Source: Gammaproteobacteria bacterium | GTDB taxonomy: Bacteria > Pseudomonadota > Gammaproteobacteria > Eutrophobiales > Eutrophobiaceae | Assembly (NCBI GenBank): GCA_947480335.1 | Contig: CANKCB010000011.1 | Location: forward strand, 1-64,000 | DNA: 64,000 nucleotides | Reading direction: 5' to 3' | Program-made: the position numbers and the translations under genes | The notes under the pieces: model-generated | Database searches by the model: none | The model's input: only the letters and a program-made list of their open reading frames with translations | Told to the model about the DNA's origin: nothing | Part shown: in pieces, positions 8,871-19,100 of the stretch | Numbering within the stretch: position 1 is the first letter of the stretch | Layout: each line of letters begins with the position of its first letter

Positions 8871-9293
8871 ATGTTAGAACCAAATATTGCTGGTGGGATT
8901 GTCGGCGGACTCCTGATTGGGTCGGCTTCGGTACTGCTGCTTGCTGCAAGTGGTCAAATTGCAGGCATTTCAGGAATACTCGGCGGTCTGTACGGTAAAT
9001 GGACTGATACAGACAGGTTATGGCGCCTGATATTCCTCACCGGATTGATTGCTGGGGCAGGACTGATATCAATATTTTCTCATGGACTAACAGTTACTCT
9101 TCAGACACAAGGGTTCCAGCTAATTCTTGCAGGTATTCTGGTCGGTTTCGGCACGCGGCTCGGCGGTGGTTGTACATCCGGTCACGGAATTTGTGGTCTG
9201 GCTCGGCGTTCAAAACGATCTTTTACTGCAACCCTGATTTTTATGGTCACAGCGATGGTTACAGTGTATTTGATCAGGCATGTAATCACATGA
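8871..9293 (+). CDS. YeeE/YedE family membrane protein, first half of a split pair
   Basis: This 140-residue inner-membrane protein has about four hydrophobic segments and the conserved cysteine motif GGGCTSGHGICGLARRS near residues 98-114. YeeE/YedE proteins carry thiosulfate or other sulfur compounds across the membrane through paired cysteines; here the family is split into two small genes that should pair up. I chose the ATG at 8871, two bases after the dioxygenase stop, over a GTG at 8853 that overlaps that gene, since the family starts near the first hydrophobic stretch. The next gene overlaps it by ATGA. The likely cargo is a reduced sulfur species. Confidence 0.85.
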   Translation: MLEPNIAGGIVGGLLIGSASVLLLAASGQIAGISGILGGLYGKWTDTDRLWRLIFLTGLIAGAGLISIFSHGLTVTLQTQGFQLILAGILVGFGTRLGGGCTSGHGICGLARRSKRSFTATLIFMVTAMVTVYLIRHVIT

Positions 9294-9706
9294 AGCTATT
9301 ACTCAGTATTTTTATTGCGGGTTTGCTGTTTGGAGCTGGTCTGGCCATATCCGGCATGACTGATCCGGCAAAGGTTACCGGTTTTCTGGATATTACTGGT
9401 CAGTGGGATATAACCTTGTTGTTTGTAATGGGAGGTGGCTTGCTTGTCACCATACCTTTCTTTCCTCTGGTACAGAAAAAAACTTCACCGTGGTTCAGTG
9501 ATCGATATTATTTGCCTACACGGAAAGATCTGGATTGGAAGTTGATAACTGGCTCTGCCCTGTTTGGAATCGGTTGGGGTATGTCCGGTTTTTGTCCGGG
9601 GCCAGCCATTGCCGGACTGGTGACGGGATCACTTCAAATCGTTTATTTTGTATTGGCGATGATAGCGGGTCAATTATTGGCAGTTCTCTTTGAGAAGAAA
9701 CTGTAA
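9290..9706 (+). CDS. YeeE/YedE family membrane protein, second half (DUF6691 type)
   Basis: The 138-residue partner of the preceding gene begins MKLLLSIFIAGLLFGAGLA and carries GMTDPAKVTGFLD, then WGMSGFCPGPAI with a cysteine in the last third. These are the marks of the second half of two-gene YeeE/YedE transporters. Four hydrophobic segments are seen. Start codon ATG at 9290 overlaps the upstream stop by four bases, so translation is coupled and equal amounts of both halves are expected. It closes the sulfur cassette; the next gene is on the other strand. Confidence 0.85.
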   Translation: MKLLLSIFIAGLLFGAGLAISGMTDPAKVTGFLDITGQWDITLLFVMGGGLLVTIPFFPLVQKKTSPWFSDRYYLPTRKDLDWKLITGSALFGIGWGMSGFCPGPAIAGLVTGSLQIVYFVLAMIAGQLLAVLFEKKL

Positions 9707-9746
9707 TTGGTTAAGGTTAAGAAACTACGAATCCTAATCTTGGTTG

Positions 9747-10034
9747 TTACATAAACTTTGGCCATCGGTTATATCCGATTTGGGGATTATTTGAATTATA
9801 TTTTCGAATAAACCCCACCTCTTTTGAAGATAGCTCAGCTTCAGTACAATCCTCTGACTCCCACAATATTTGTTTTCTAACAGAATAGTCTTTCCTTTTT
9901 TCCAATGAAAAGGTTTCGAAATCCTGGTTAATAAGTTCCATGCTAGGGCTACCAAAATATCGATGGCTACCGATACTATCTTTGCCGATGTATATCTTTC
10001 CAGTCGGATAAGTAATCATATAAATTTGTTTCAT
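9747..10034 (-). CDS. GIY-YIG nuclease domain protein
   Basis: The 95-residue protein opens with KQIYMITYPTGKIYIGKD, the two-strand core of the GIY-YIG nuclease fold (here Y-x-I and Y-I-G), followed by an Arg in SHRYFG and a glutamate further on. GIY-YIG domains cut DNA with one metal ion and are found in UvrC, homing enzymes and stand-alone small proteins. Start is ATG at 10034; a TTG two codons earlier is also possible. Its AT-rich composition differs from the flanking genes and it does not belong to the serS block, so it may have been acquired. Target is unknown. Confidence 0.65.
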   Translation of the reverse strand: MKQIYMITYPTGKIYIGKDSIGSHRYFGSPSMELINQDFETFSLEKRKDYSVRKQILWESEDCTEAELSSKEVGFIRKYNSNNPQIGYNRWPKFM

Positions 10035-10081
10035 AACCAATCAGACCTGATCAACTACATAACTTTTTTTATAAGGTTACA

Positions 10082-11374
<1,293 letters not shown>

Positions 11375-11737
11375 CTAAATTCTTTTGCCTACAATTATAC
11401 CAAGCCAGCAACCCAACAGACATAAGCTTACACTCAGCAGTACGTTTAATAGTGCCTTGCCTGCTTGACCATTCTGAAGCAGTTGTACGGTCTCCAGAGA
11501 AAAGGCTGAAAAGGTAGTAAACCCTCCCAGTAGTCCGACAATAAGTAACAAACGCCATTCCGGCCTAGCTTGCAGAATAACGGATAACAACCCAATCAGT
11601 ATAGAACCAAGCAGATTTACCGATAGTGTTCCATAGGGAAAATCCTTGCCCAGTATATTCTGGACCAATGTACTCATCCAGAATCGAAACACAGAACCTA
11701 TAGCGCCGCCACCTGCAATAAATAAAAGATTGTTCAT
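11375..11737 (-). CDS. crcB: fluoride channel CrcB (Fluc)
   Basis: CrcB forms a dimeric inner-membrane channel that lets toxic fluoride leave the cell. The 120-residue protein has four hydrophobic segments and the family signatures GGAIGSVFRFWMS near the start, GTLSVNLLGS in the middle and GGFTTFSAFSLE, the Phe-rich pore segment. Only two bases separate it from rarA and 21 from serS, so it is within an operon. No fluoride riboswitch was seen, as expected for an internal gene. Confidence 0.95.
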   Translation of the reverse strand: MNNLLFIAGGGAIGSVFRFWMSTLVQNILGKDFPYGTLSVNLLGSILIGLLSVILQARPEWRLLLIVGLLGGFTTFSAFSLETVQLLQNGQAGKALLNVLLSVSLCLLGCWLGIIVGKRI

Positions 11738-11739
11738 GA

Positions 11740-13041
11740 TTATTTTGCTGCCTTGTCCAGTTGTCTGAGTCGTTCCAGCTTTTCTGCAATGGACTGCTCC
11801 AGTCCCCGATTAACTGGTCGATAATATTGTCTGGGCGGCATACCATCCGGAAAATAGTTTATCCCTGCAGCATAGGCATCCGGTTCATCATGGGCATAGC
11901 GGTACTGCTTGCCATAATCCAGATTCTTCATCAATTTGGTCGGTGCATTGCGCAGATGTAACGGAACTTCCAGAGAGCCTTGCGACTTCACTTGCGCCAT
12001 GGCCTCATTGTAGGCTGTGTAAACGGCATTACTTTTAGGTGCACATGCCAGATAGATTATTGCCTGCGCGATAGCCAACTCCCCTTCCGGCGAACCCAAT
12101 CTTTCTTGCGTCTCCCAGGCATCCAGTGCCAAACGTATCCCTCTTGGATCGGCATTACCAATATCTTCCGAGGCCATGCGTACGACGCGGCGGGCAATGT
12201 ACAGCGGGTCGCAGCCACCGTCGATCATACATACAAACCAATACAAGGCGGCATCCGGTGATGAACCACGAACGGATTTATGCAGGGCCGAGATCTGATC
12301 GTAAAACGCCTCGCCGCCCTTGTCGAAACGACGCAGACTGCCACTACCGAGAATCTGTTCAAGAACTTCATTGGTAATGATTCCGTCATCGGCCAGATCA
12401 GAGGCTATTTCCAACATATTTAACGCTTTTCTGGCATCACCGTCCGCATAGTTGGCTAATTGTTCCAGAGCAGATTGGGCAAGTGTCAGCGACAGTTTAC
12501 CCAGACCACGTTCCGGATCCGTGAGCGCATTCTGCAGTACCATGACGATGTCATCCCGGGTCAAGGACCGAAGTACATACACTCGCAACCGGGACAGTAA
12601 GGCATTATTCAGTTCAAACGAAGGATTCTCAGTCGTGGCACCAATGAAAGTAACGGTGCCATCTTCAATATGAGGCAGGAAGGAGTCTTGCTGGGATTTA
12701 TTAAACCGATGGACCTCATCCACAAATAACACTGTGTCGCGTCCAGATTCCTGTCGATACTGTTTTGCCGTATCAATCGCCTGGCGTATTTCTTTCACTC
12801 CACCGAGTACCGCAGAAACTGTCAGAAATTGTGCCTCACAGGAAGCCGCAATAATTTTTGCCAGTGTGGTTTTTCCCGTGCCGGGTGGGCCCCAGAAAAC
12901 CATTGAATGAGGGTGTCCGGATTCTATGGCTTTGCGTAATGGTTTGTCCTTGCCCAGGATGTGAGTTTGCCCGGTAAACTGGTCGAGCATGACTGGCCGC
13001 AAACGGTCTGCCAATGGACGATAATCCCGGTCAGGTTTCAT
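11740..13041 (-). CDS. rarA: replication-associated recombination protein A (AAA+ ATPase)
   Basis: RarA (MgsA) is a clamp-loader-like ATPase that acts at stalled replication forks. The 433-residue protein has the Walker A GPPGTGKTT at about 51-59, Walker B LFVDEVHRFNKSQQD, sensor 1 GATTENPSFE and the C-terminal tetramerisation domain with GCDPLYIARRVVRMASEDIG. This domain order and the WFVCMIDGGCDP region set it apart from RuvB and DnaX. ATG at 13041 overlaps the lolA stop by four bases, so translation is coupled, as in many gammaproteobacteria. Confidence 0.97.
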   Translation of the reverse strand: MKPDRDYRPLADRLRPVMLDQFTGQTHILGKDKPLRKAIESGHPHSMVFWGPPGTGKTTLAKIIAASCEAQFLTVSAVLGGVKEIRQAIDTAKQYRQESGRDTVLFVDEVHRFNKSQQDSFLPHIEDGTVTFIGATTENPSFELNNALLSRLRVYVLRSLTRDDIVMVLQNALTDPERGLGKLSLTLAQSALEQLANYADGDARKALNMLEIASDLADDGIITNEVLEQILGSGSLRRFDKGGEAFYDQISALHKSVRGSSPDAALYWFVCMIDGGCDPLYIARRVVRMASEDIGNADPRGIRLALDAWETQERLGSPEGELAIAQAIIYLACAPKSNAVYTAYNEAMAQVKSQGSLEVPLHLRNAPTKLMKNLDYGKQYRYAHDEPDAYAAGINYFPDGMPPRQYYRPVNRGLEQSIAEKLERLRQLDKAAK

Positions 13042-13694
13042 TCCCTGTTATCTATTACATCGACACCCGCCGGCGGTTTAAAGTCAAACAGGGAGGTATC
13101 GACAGGTTCATTACGGTGGTTATCTTTGAATACAATGCGAGTGGTTTGCCCGAGATTATCAAACAGCACCATTCCAGACAGTTGCTCGCCATTGAACCCC
13201 AATCGGATAGAGTTGTATTGTGATTCCGGGTCGGACGATGCCAGTTCAACCCAGTCTGCTCCATCCAGCGTTCCCATATCGTTAATGATGTAGTCATCCC
13301 CCAAATCGGTATCACCCGCCAGCAAGGAAGCAGGAGATTTTTCTATCGAGGTACTGATCGCAGAGACCGTCACCTGCTGCAGGTCCTTATCATAAATCCA
13401 CATATCCTTACCATCACTGATCAGAAACTGCGAATATGGCTGGATATATTCCCAGTGAAATTTGCCAGGGCGTAATAATGTGACCTTGCCGGATGATTTT
13501 TCCAGTTCAACATCAAATTCATTAAACAAAGTTTGTTCGAAGTCAGCACTAAAACTGGTCAGGTGGGATAGAAACTGCTTCAGACGATTGTCATCAACCG
13601 GAGCAGCAGTGGGTTCACTGCTCTGGGAATGAACAGGTACAGACATAAAAGTCAGCACTAAAATCAGGCGCAACGAAAGTTTAAAAAATGTCAT
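13038..13694 (-). CDS. lolA: outer-membrane lipoprotein carrier protein LolA
   Basis: LolA takes lipoproteins from the Lol ABC transporter and ferries them across the periplasm. The 218-residue precursor has a signal peptide, with a hydrophobic core at about residues 8-20 and a likely cut after VPVHS. The mature part shows SFSADFEQTLF, the usual GKVTLLRPGKFHWEY strand and the SDGKDMWIYDKDLQQV segment that begins the open beta-barrel. It lies between ftsK (14 bases upstream) and rarA (4-base overlap). Its partner transporter is at 26088-28008. Confidence 0.95.
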   Translation of the reverse strand: MTFFKLSLRLILVLTFMSVPVHSQSSEPTAAPVDDNRLKQFLSHLTSFSADFEQTLFNEFDVELEKSSGKVTLLRPGKFHWEYIQPYSQFLISDGKDMWIYDKDLQQVTVSAISTSIEKSPASLLAGDTDLGDDYIINDMGTLDGADWVELASSDPESQYNSIRLGFNGEQLSGMVLFDNLGQTTRIVFKDNHRNEPVDTSLFDFKPPAGVDVIDNRE

Positions 13695-13708
13695 TCTGCA
13701 TATCGCTC

Positions 13709-16015
13709 TTAGTCGGCTGATGGTGGCGGTCCAGCAAATATTTCACGATTGCCGTTTGATTCAAGTGGTCCCACCAAACCGCTTCTTTCCATTTCTTCGA
13801 TCATGCGTGCGGCCCGGTTATAACCCACTTTCAGACGTCGCTGAAGGTACGAAATGGAAGATTTCCGGGATTCAGTCACGATACGAACCGCTTCATCATA
13901 CAGTACATCCAGTTCTTCCCCGGAAGACTCCAGTCCGGGTATCGCATCTGCACCACCCTCTCCCGGTCCGCGCAGGATTTCCTCAAGATATTCCGGCTCT
14001 CCTCGGGACTTGATGTTTTCAACTACCTTGTGTACTTCGTGATCATCTACAAACGCCCCGTGCACACGAGTGGGTATGCCTGACCCCGGCGCCAGAAACA
14101 GCATATCGCCATGGCCTAACAGACTTTCTGCCCCCATTTGATCGAGGATGGTACGTGAATCGATTTTGGAAGAAACCTGAAACGCAATTCGACTGGGAAT
14201 ATTGGCCTTGATTAAGCCGGTTATTACATCAACAGAGGGTCTTTGCGTTGCAACGATCAGATGAATGCCTGAGGCGCGTGCCTTTTGTGCCAGACGCGCA
14301 ATTAATTCTTCCACCTTCTTACCAACTGTCATCATCATGTCCGCCAACTCATCTATGATGACTACGATGTAGGGAACTTCCTCCAGTCCCGGGGCTATTT
14401 CTTCCGGATTCATTGAGGTAAATATCGGGTCCGGAATGGGTTTCTTGCGGTCTATCGCTTCCTTGACCTTGCGATTGTAGCCACCAATATTTCGGACACC
14501 CAGTGCAGACATCAGTTTGTAACGGCGCTCCATTTCTGCGACGCACCAGCGCAAGGCATTGGCCGCTTCTTTCATGTCCGTAACCACCGGAGTCAACAGA
14601 TGAGGAATACCTTCATACACGGACAGTTCCAGCATCTTCGGATCGATCATGATCATCCTCACGTCACGTGCGGTCGCTTTGTATAGCAGGCTTAGTATCA
14701 TCGCATTCAAGGCGACTGATTTGCCGGAACCGGTCGTCCCGGCTACCAGTAAATGTGGCATTTTGTTTAATTCGGTCACCACCGGATTACCACTGATATC
14801 CTTACCCAATGCAAGGCAAAGCGGAGATTCCGTTCTATCGTATTCACTGGTATTGAGAATTTCTCCCAGCGTAACCAGTTCCCGGTATTCATTGGGTATT
14901 TCCAGACCAATAACGGCCTTACCGGGTATCACATCCACAACACGGACACTGATAACCGATAATGAGCGCGCCAGATCCTTGGAGAGATTACTGATCTGGC
15001 TTCCTTTTACACCGGGTGCCGGCTCCAGTTCAAAACGTGTTACGACCGGTCCGGGATTAACTGCAACTACCTGAACGGTCACACCGAAATCCTTTAGTTT
15101 CAATTCAACCTGTCGTGATCGTGCGGCCAGCGCTTCATTGGACAGCCGGTTTTTTGCCGGTTGTGGACCATCCAGCAGATTTAATGGTGGCAAGAAGGAG
15201 TCAGCTGGAGGGGCAAAAAGATGTTCCTGCTTTTCTCGCTCTGCCCGTTCACCCCGGGGAACTTCCGAAATGACGTGTTCGATTCTGGGTGGTGGACGAT
15301 TTTCCACCTTTTCTATTTCTTCCTTGATGACAATTTCCCGTTCTTTCTTCACCCGTTTACCTTCCGTCTTCAGGCGGGTTTCCTGTATATAATCAGTCAG
15401 CCATTCGGCAAAAATCAGGGTTTTTTGCCCGGTGATATCCATCAACCACAACCAGGAAAGTCCTGTATAGAGGGTAATACCAATTACAAACAGCGCAAGC
15501 AGAATGAGCGTACTGCCCAGTGAGCCGAAGCCGGCTTGAAACAGCGTGGCCACTCCGTCACCAACAATACCTCCTGCCCCCGGGATTTGCTCCGGAACCC
15601 ACGATCCTTCCCTGAAATGAATCCGCAATAGTCCACAAGCTCCGATAAATAGCATGATAAATCCGGAAATTCGGGTGCCCAGCAAGAATTGATTGACCTG
15701 TAGTTTTGACCGGCTGGTTTCATAAAGCCGCCAACCATCAAAGATAAAAAATACCGGAAACAGGTATCCCAGATACCCGAACAAATAGAGAAGAAAATCC
15801 GCCAACCAGGCACCAACCACGCCCCCACTGTTATGAATTACATTCGAACTACTGGTTTGTGACCAGCCAGGATCTTCAGCATTGAATGACATTAACGCAA
15901 TTGCAAAAAAAACAGCTACGAGGGCAAGGAAGATAAAACCTACTTCCTTGACGTTGCGAAACACCTGAGTTGTTTCAGAACCGGATCGCATTTGTTTTTT
16001 AGATGCTTGCGCCAC
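13709..16015 (-). CDS. ftsK: DNA translocase FtsK
   Basis: FtsK sits at the division septum, pumps DNA toward the dif site and activates XerCD. The 768-residue protein is of the shorter FtsK type. Four hydrophobic segments lie within about residues 27-190, a charged linker spans about 205-270, and the RecA-like motor holds Walker [10 protein letters not shown] at about 426-434 and Walker [13 protein letters not shown]. The C-terminal gamma winged helix (about 700-760) contains [19 protein letters not shown], the part that reads KOPS sequences. The linker is much shorter than in E. coli. Confidence 0.97.
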   Translation of the reverse strand: MAQASKKQMRSGSETTQVFRNVKEVGFIFLALVAVFFAIALMSFNAEDPGWSQTSSSNVIHNSGGVVGAWLADFLLYLFGYLGYLFPVFFIFDGWRLYETSRSKLQVNQFLLGTRISGFIMLFIGACGLLRIHFREGSWVPEQIPGAGGIVGDGVATLFQAGFGSLGSTLILLALFVIGITLYTGLSWLWLMDITGQKTLIFAEWLTDYIQETRLKTEGKRVKKEREIVIKEEIEKVENRPPPRIEHVISEVPRGERAEREKQEHLFAPPADSFLPPLNLLDGPQPAKNRLSNEALAARSRQVELKLKDFGVTVQVVAVNPGPVVTRFELEPAPGVKGSQISNLSKDLARSLSVISVRVVDVIPGKAVIGLEIPNEYRELVTLGEILNTSEYDRTESPLCLALGKDISGNPVVTELNKMPHLLVAGTTGSGKSVALNAMILSLLYKATARDVRMIMIDPKMLELSVYEGIPHLLTPVVTDMKEAANALRWCVAEMERRYKLMSALGVRNIGGYNRKVKEAIDRKKPIPDPIFTSMNPEEIAPGLEEVPYIVVIIDELADMMMTVGKKVEELIARLAQKARASGIHLIVATQRPSVDVITGLIKANIPSRIAFQVSSKIDSRTILDQMGAESLLGHGDMLFLAPGSGIPTRVHGAFVDDHEVHKVVENIKSRGEPEYLEEILRGPGEGGADAIPGLESSGEELDVLYDEAVRIVTESRKSSISYLQRRLKVGYNRAARMIEEMERSGLVGPLESNGNREIFAGPPPSAD

Positions 16016-16273
16016 AGTTAATCCTGATTCGTTAAAAAATTACATAGGGTTTTGTTAAATAAGCAACAATTCTAACACGTATTGGAGCATGTTTCAGCCA
16101 GAAACAGAGGTAAATCGCGGTTCGCAAATGAATTTCTGGAGTGGGATTCTCCATCATGCGCCCTTTTATCTGTTCAGGCTGAAGTACAAAAGTATCTGTC
16201 CGTTCAATTACTCCAAATGCAAAACAGGGATATGATAGAATCATCATAGTTCGCTAAATCAAGAACATGACAA

Positions 16274-16612
16274 ATGTCGAAAAAACCTATCTACAAGATC
16301 ATATTTCACAATCAGGGCAAGGTGTATGAAATCTATGCCCGAAATGTCCAGCAAGGTGCCATGTTCAGCTTTATTGAAGTTGAAAAGCTTATTTTTGGAG
16401 AAAAATCAACGGTCGTTGTTGACCCTTCTGAAGAAATCCTTAAATCTGAATTCAGTGATGTGACAAGAACTTATATCCCTCTACATTCTGTCATCCGGAT
16501 AGATGAAGTTCAGAAACAGGGAGCGTCCAAGGTCGTTGATGTGAGTAATAAAGGCAAAAATATCATGCCATTTCCTGTGTATACCCATGGCAGCAGTGAA
16601 GATAAGCCGTAA
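16274..16612 (+). CDS. DUF1820 family protein
   Basis: The 112-residue soluble protein begins KKPIYKIIFHNQGKVYEIYA and has GMFSFIEVE-type and TYIPLHSVIRIDEV segments, which define DUF1820. The family is restricted largely to gammaproteobacteria and has no proven function; I make no claim beyond the family. It is divergent from ftsK, across 258 bp that must hold both promoters, and its 3' end overlaps the start of the next gene by 26 bases, which suggests co-expression with it. Confidence 0.8.
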   Translation: MSKKPIYKIIFHNQGKVYEIYARNVQQGAMFSFIEVEKLIFGEKSTVVVDPSEEILKSEFSDVTRTYIPLHSVIRIDEVQKQGASKVVDVSNKGKNIMPFPVYTHGSSEDKP

Positions 16613-17150
16613 GTCCAGGTGGACATATGCCCTCCATACTAGCTGGAGAGGACAGCTGATATTTACCCTGATGCTGGTCGGCTTTGCCACGGTCAGTCCT
16701 GCACAATGGTTGATTAACGATTCAAGCAAGTCAGCGACGGGCACGCCGATCAGAATCGCGCATACCCAAAATGAGCAAGGTTACAGTCTGGAAATTTATC
16801 TAGGCCCAGACTCGACCGTCCGGTCCCGACTGAAGCTGGCTGCAGGTTTGCTTAAACTCAATAAAAACAGCTGTCCAACTTACCAAATTGACAATCATGC
16901 GGCTAACAATCAATCGGTGGATAATACACACTGCCTGTCAGAGGATAGCTCAGCAGAATATATACTCGGCACAATTGCCAACAACCAGATTCAATCCAGT
17001 TTACTGCTTGAAGTAATGAATGGGTCATCTATCATTTTTCGATTCCAGCTGGAAAATGGAGACTATCGCGAAACGACTATCTCTCTGGCTGGATCCAAAC
17101 GTTCCATGACCCGTGCCATAGGTGAAAATATTTCCATACATGCGCAATGA
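16587..17150 (+). CDS. predicted exported protein of unknown function
   Basis: I do not recognise this 187-residue protein. The first 40 residues hold a basic stretch followed by a hydrophobic core, LIFTLMLVGFATVSPAQ, with a likely signal cleavage after AQ, so a periplasmic location is expected. The mature part contains two cysteines about 24 residues apart (in NSCPTYQ and THCLSE) that could form a disulfide. The layout faintly recalls IalB-like proteins, but not enough to name it. The start codon lies inside the DUF1820 gene (26-base overlap); a later start at the internal Met of the signal core would spoil the signal peptide. Confidence 0.6.
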   Translation: MAAVKISRKSRWTYALHTSWRGQLIFTLMLVGFATVSPAQWLINDSSKSATGTPIRIAHTQNEQGYSLEIYLGPDSTVRSRLKLAAGLLKLNKNSCPTYQIDNHAANNQSVDNTHCLSEDSSAEYILGTIANNQIQSSLLLEVMNGSSIIFRFQLENGDYRETTISLAGSKRSMTRAIGENISIHAQ

Positions 17151-17200
17151 TATTTGTCCTGGATTGGAACAGCTAATCATTGCCTGGCTGAACAGTTGCC

Positions 17201-18370
17201 ATGTCTGATGAGTTTTCGGTCAAATTACTGACCGGTCTGGAATCGGTCCCACAGCAACAGTGGAATAACCTGACGGATGGCTCAAATCCGTTCGTAAAAT
17301 ACGACTATCTATTCGGTCTGGAACAATTCAAGTGTCTGGATGGACATGGTTGGTCGCCCAGGCATCTGGCTGTATATGCTGATACCACACTGATAGGTGC
17401 AATCCCTCTTTATCTGCGTACTAACTCTACCGGTGAGTTCGTATTTGACTGGTCATGGGCAGATGCTTATGAACAGGCAGTGGGAAATTACTATCCGAAA
17501 TTGGTTTCAGCGATTCCCTTTGCTCCGGTTATCGGCCCGAGAATTCTGGTCAACGAGAATAATCCAGTCAGAAATCAAATAAGGGCCATGCTGGCAAAAC
17601 AACTAGTCAGCATGACAAAGGAATCAGAACTTTCATCATGTCATGCACTGTTTACAGCTGAACTGGACCATGTTCATTTTCAACAGGCTGGTTTTATGCC
17701 CAGACTGACCTGTCAATTTCACTGGCAAAACAAAAACTACCGCGATTTTGATGATTTTCTGGATACACTGGTATCAAAAAAGCGCAAACAGATCAAACGA
17801 GAACGCAAACAGGTTAATGACCAGGGTATTGAAATTGAAGTTATTTCTGGCAAGCAGATAACTGAAGCACACTGGCGTAGTTATTATCCGTTCTATAGTT
17901 CTACATTCTATCGACGTCATGGCGAACCCAGACTGACTCCGGAGTTTTTCCAAATGCTTGGAAACAAAATGCCGGATCAGACTATGCTGATACTGGCTAA
18001 ACAGGGTAACGCCTATGTTGCTGGTGCATTTGCCATGCTCGGTCAAGATACCTTGTATGGTCGTCACTGGGGTTGCAATGAACAATTCCCTTTTTTGCAC
18101 TTTGAGCTTTGCTATTATCAGACGATTGAATTCGCCATAAACCATGGTTTGCAGACAGTTGATGCCGGTGTACAGGGAGAACATAAAATTGCACGCGGGT
18201 TTGATCCAGTTGCTGCCACGTCTTATCACTGGCTCAGACATGCAGGTTTCAGTCAGGCAATTTCGGATTTTCTGCGCAGGGAAACAATTGCCATGAACCA
18301 GTATCTGGCAAGACTGGCAGAACAATCACCCTACCGACAGACAGAACCGGATAATATCCGGCATGAATAA
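17201..18370 (+). CDS. COG3146 (DUF482) GNAT-fold protein, peptidoglycan-acyltransferase-like
   Basis: The 389-residue protein belongs to a GNAT-fold family related to FemAB aminoacyltransferases, often labelled 'predicted N-acyltransferase'. Recognisable parts are the N-terminal NPFVKYDYLFGLE, then FVFDWSWADAYEQ, the basic SKKRKQIKRERKQV helix, FYSSTFYRRHGEP and the C-terminal DAGVQGEHKIARGF. Substrate is not established. The last bases overlap aat (8 bases), so it is probably in one unit with aat and bpt, genes whose products also transfer amino acids from tRNA; a similar donor is conceivable but is inference. Confidence 0.85.
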   Translation: MSDEFSVKLLTGLESVPQQQWNNLTDGSNPFVKYDYLFGLEQFKCLDGHGWSPRHLAVYADTTLIGAIPLYLRTNSTGEFVFDWSWADAYEQAVGNYYPKLVSAIPFAPVIGPRILVNENNPVRNQIRAMLAKQLVSMTKESELSSCHALFTAELDHVHFQQAGFMPRLTCQFHWQNKNYRDFDDFLDTLVSKKRKQIKRERKQVNDQGIEIEVISGKQITEAHWRSYYPFYSSTFYRRHGEPRLTPEFFQMLGNKMPDQTMLILAKQGNAYVAGAFAMLGQDTLYGRHWGCNEQFPFLHFELCYYQTIEFAINHGLQTVDAGVQGEHKIARGFDPVAATSYHWLRHAGFSQAISDFLRRETIAMNQYLARLAEQSPYRQTEPDNIRHE

Positions 18371-19100
18371 TCAAGTTACTGGCAAACTCCAGGCAAACGA
18401 GATTTACTGGATTGCTGATAAAATCTGTGCGAATGATTTTCCGGATGTAAATCGTGCGCTGAAGGAACCGGACGGTTTGCTCGCGATAGGTGGGGATCTT
18501 GACTCCAGTCGTTTGCTTGATGCCTATCAACGTGGAATTTTCCCCTGGTATAACCAGGGTCAACCAATTCTTTGGTGGTCGCCGGACCCACGCTGCATAC
18601 TTGAACCTCTACAAATACATATTTCACGCAGTTTGAAAAAAATCCTGCGGCAGGGTGTTTTTGAAGTAACCTGTAACCAGGCATTTGATCAGGTAATCAG
18701 GCAATGTGCCGCACCGCGTAAAGGTATGGCCGGCACATGGATAACAGAGGATATTATCATTGCCTATACACGACTATTTGAAATAGGACATATACTTTCT
18801 GTTGAATGCTGGTACAAGCAACAACTGGTAGGTGGTTTGTATGGCGTCGTCATTGGTAAGGTCTATTTTGGCGAATCCATGTTTAGCCTGATGCCTAACG
18901 CCTCCAAGGTGGCAATGGTACATCTGACTGAACAGCTAAAAACACATGAATTTCGTTTGATAGACTGCCAGTTATATTCCACGCATCTGCAGAGTCTGGG
19001 AGCAAAAAATATTTCCCGCTCTGAATTTATCAGCTTGTTAGGACAATACTGTAAACTGCCAGGTACTTATAACTGGCTCGAACAGATTAGCTGCTCATGA
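18363..19100 (+). CDS. aat: leucyl/phenylalanyl-tRNA--protein transferase
   Basis: Aat adds Leu or Phe from charged tRNA to proteins with N-terminal Lys or Arg, marking them for ClpAP. The 245-residue protein shows the family's GLLAIGGDLDSSRLLDAYQRGIFPWY start region (split here for reading: GLLAIGGDL, then YQRGIFPWY), the WWSPDPRC motif, GMAGTWIT, and VGGLYGVVIGKVYFGESMFS. Length is normal. It overlaps the upstream acyltransferase-like gene by 8 bases and bpt by 4, so translation of the three is coupled. Confidence 0.97.
   Translation: MNNQVTGKLQANEIYWIADKICANDFPDVNRALKEPDGLLAIGGDLDSSRLLDAYQRGIFPWYNQGQPILWWSPDPRCILEPLQIHISRSLKKILRQGVFEVTCNQAFDQVIRQCAAPRKGMAGTWITEDIIIAYTRLFEIGHILSVECWYKQQLVGGLYGVVIGKVYFGESMFSLMPNASKVAMVHLTEQLKTHEFRLIDCQLYSTHLQSLGAKNISRSEFISLLGQYCKLPGTYNWLEQISCS

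Noticed and set aside
9020-9706. Long frame joining part of the first YeeE gene in a wrong frame to the second
   Set aside because: Its first 90 residues are out of frame with the first YeeE half; the true start is ATG 9290.
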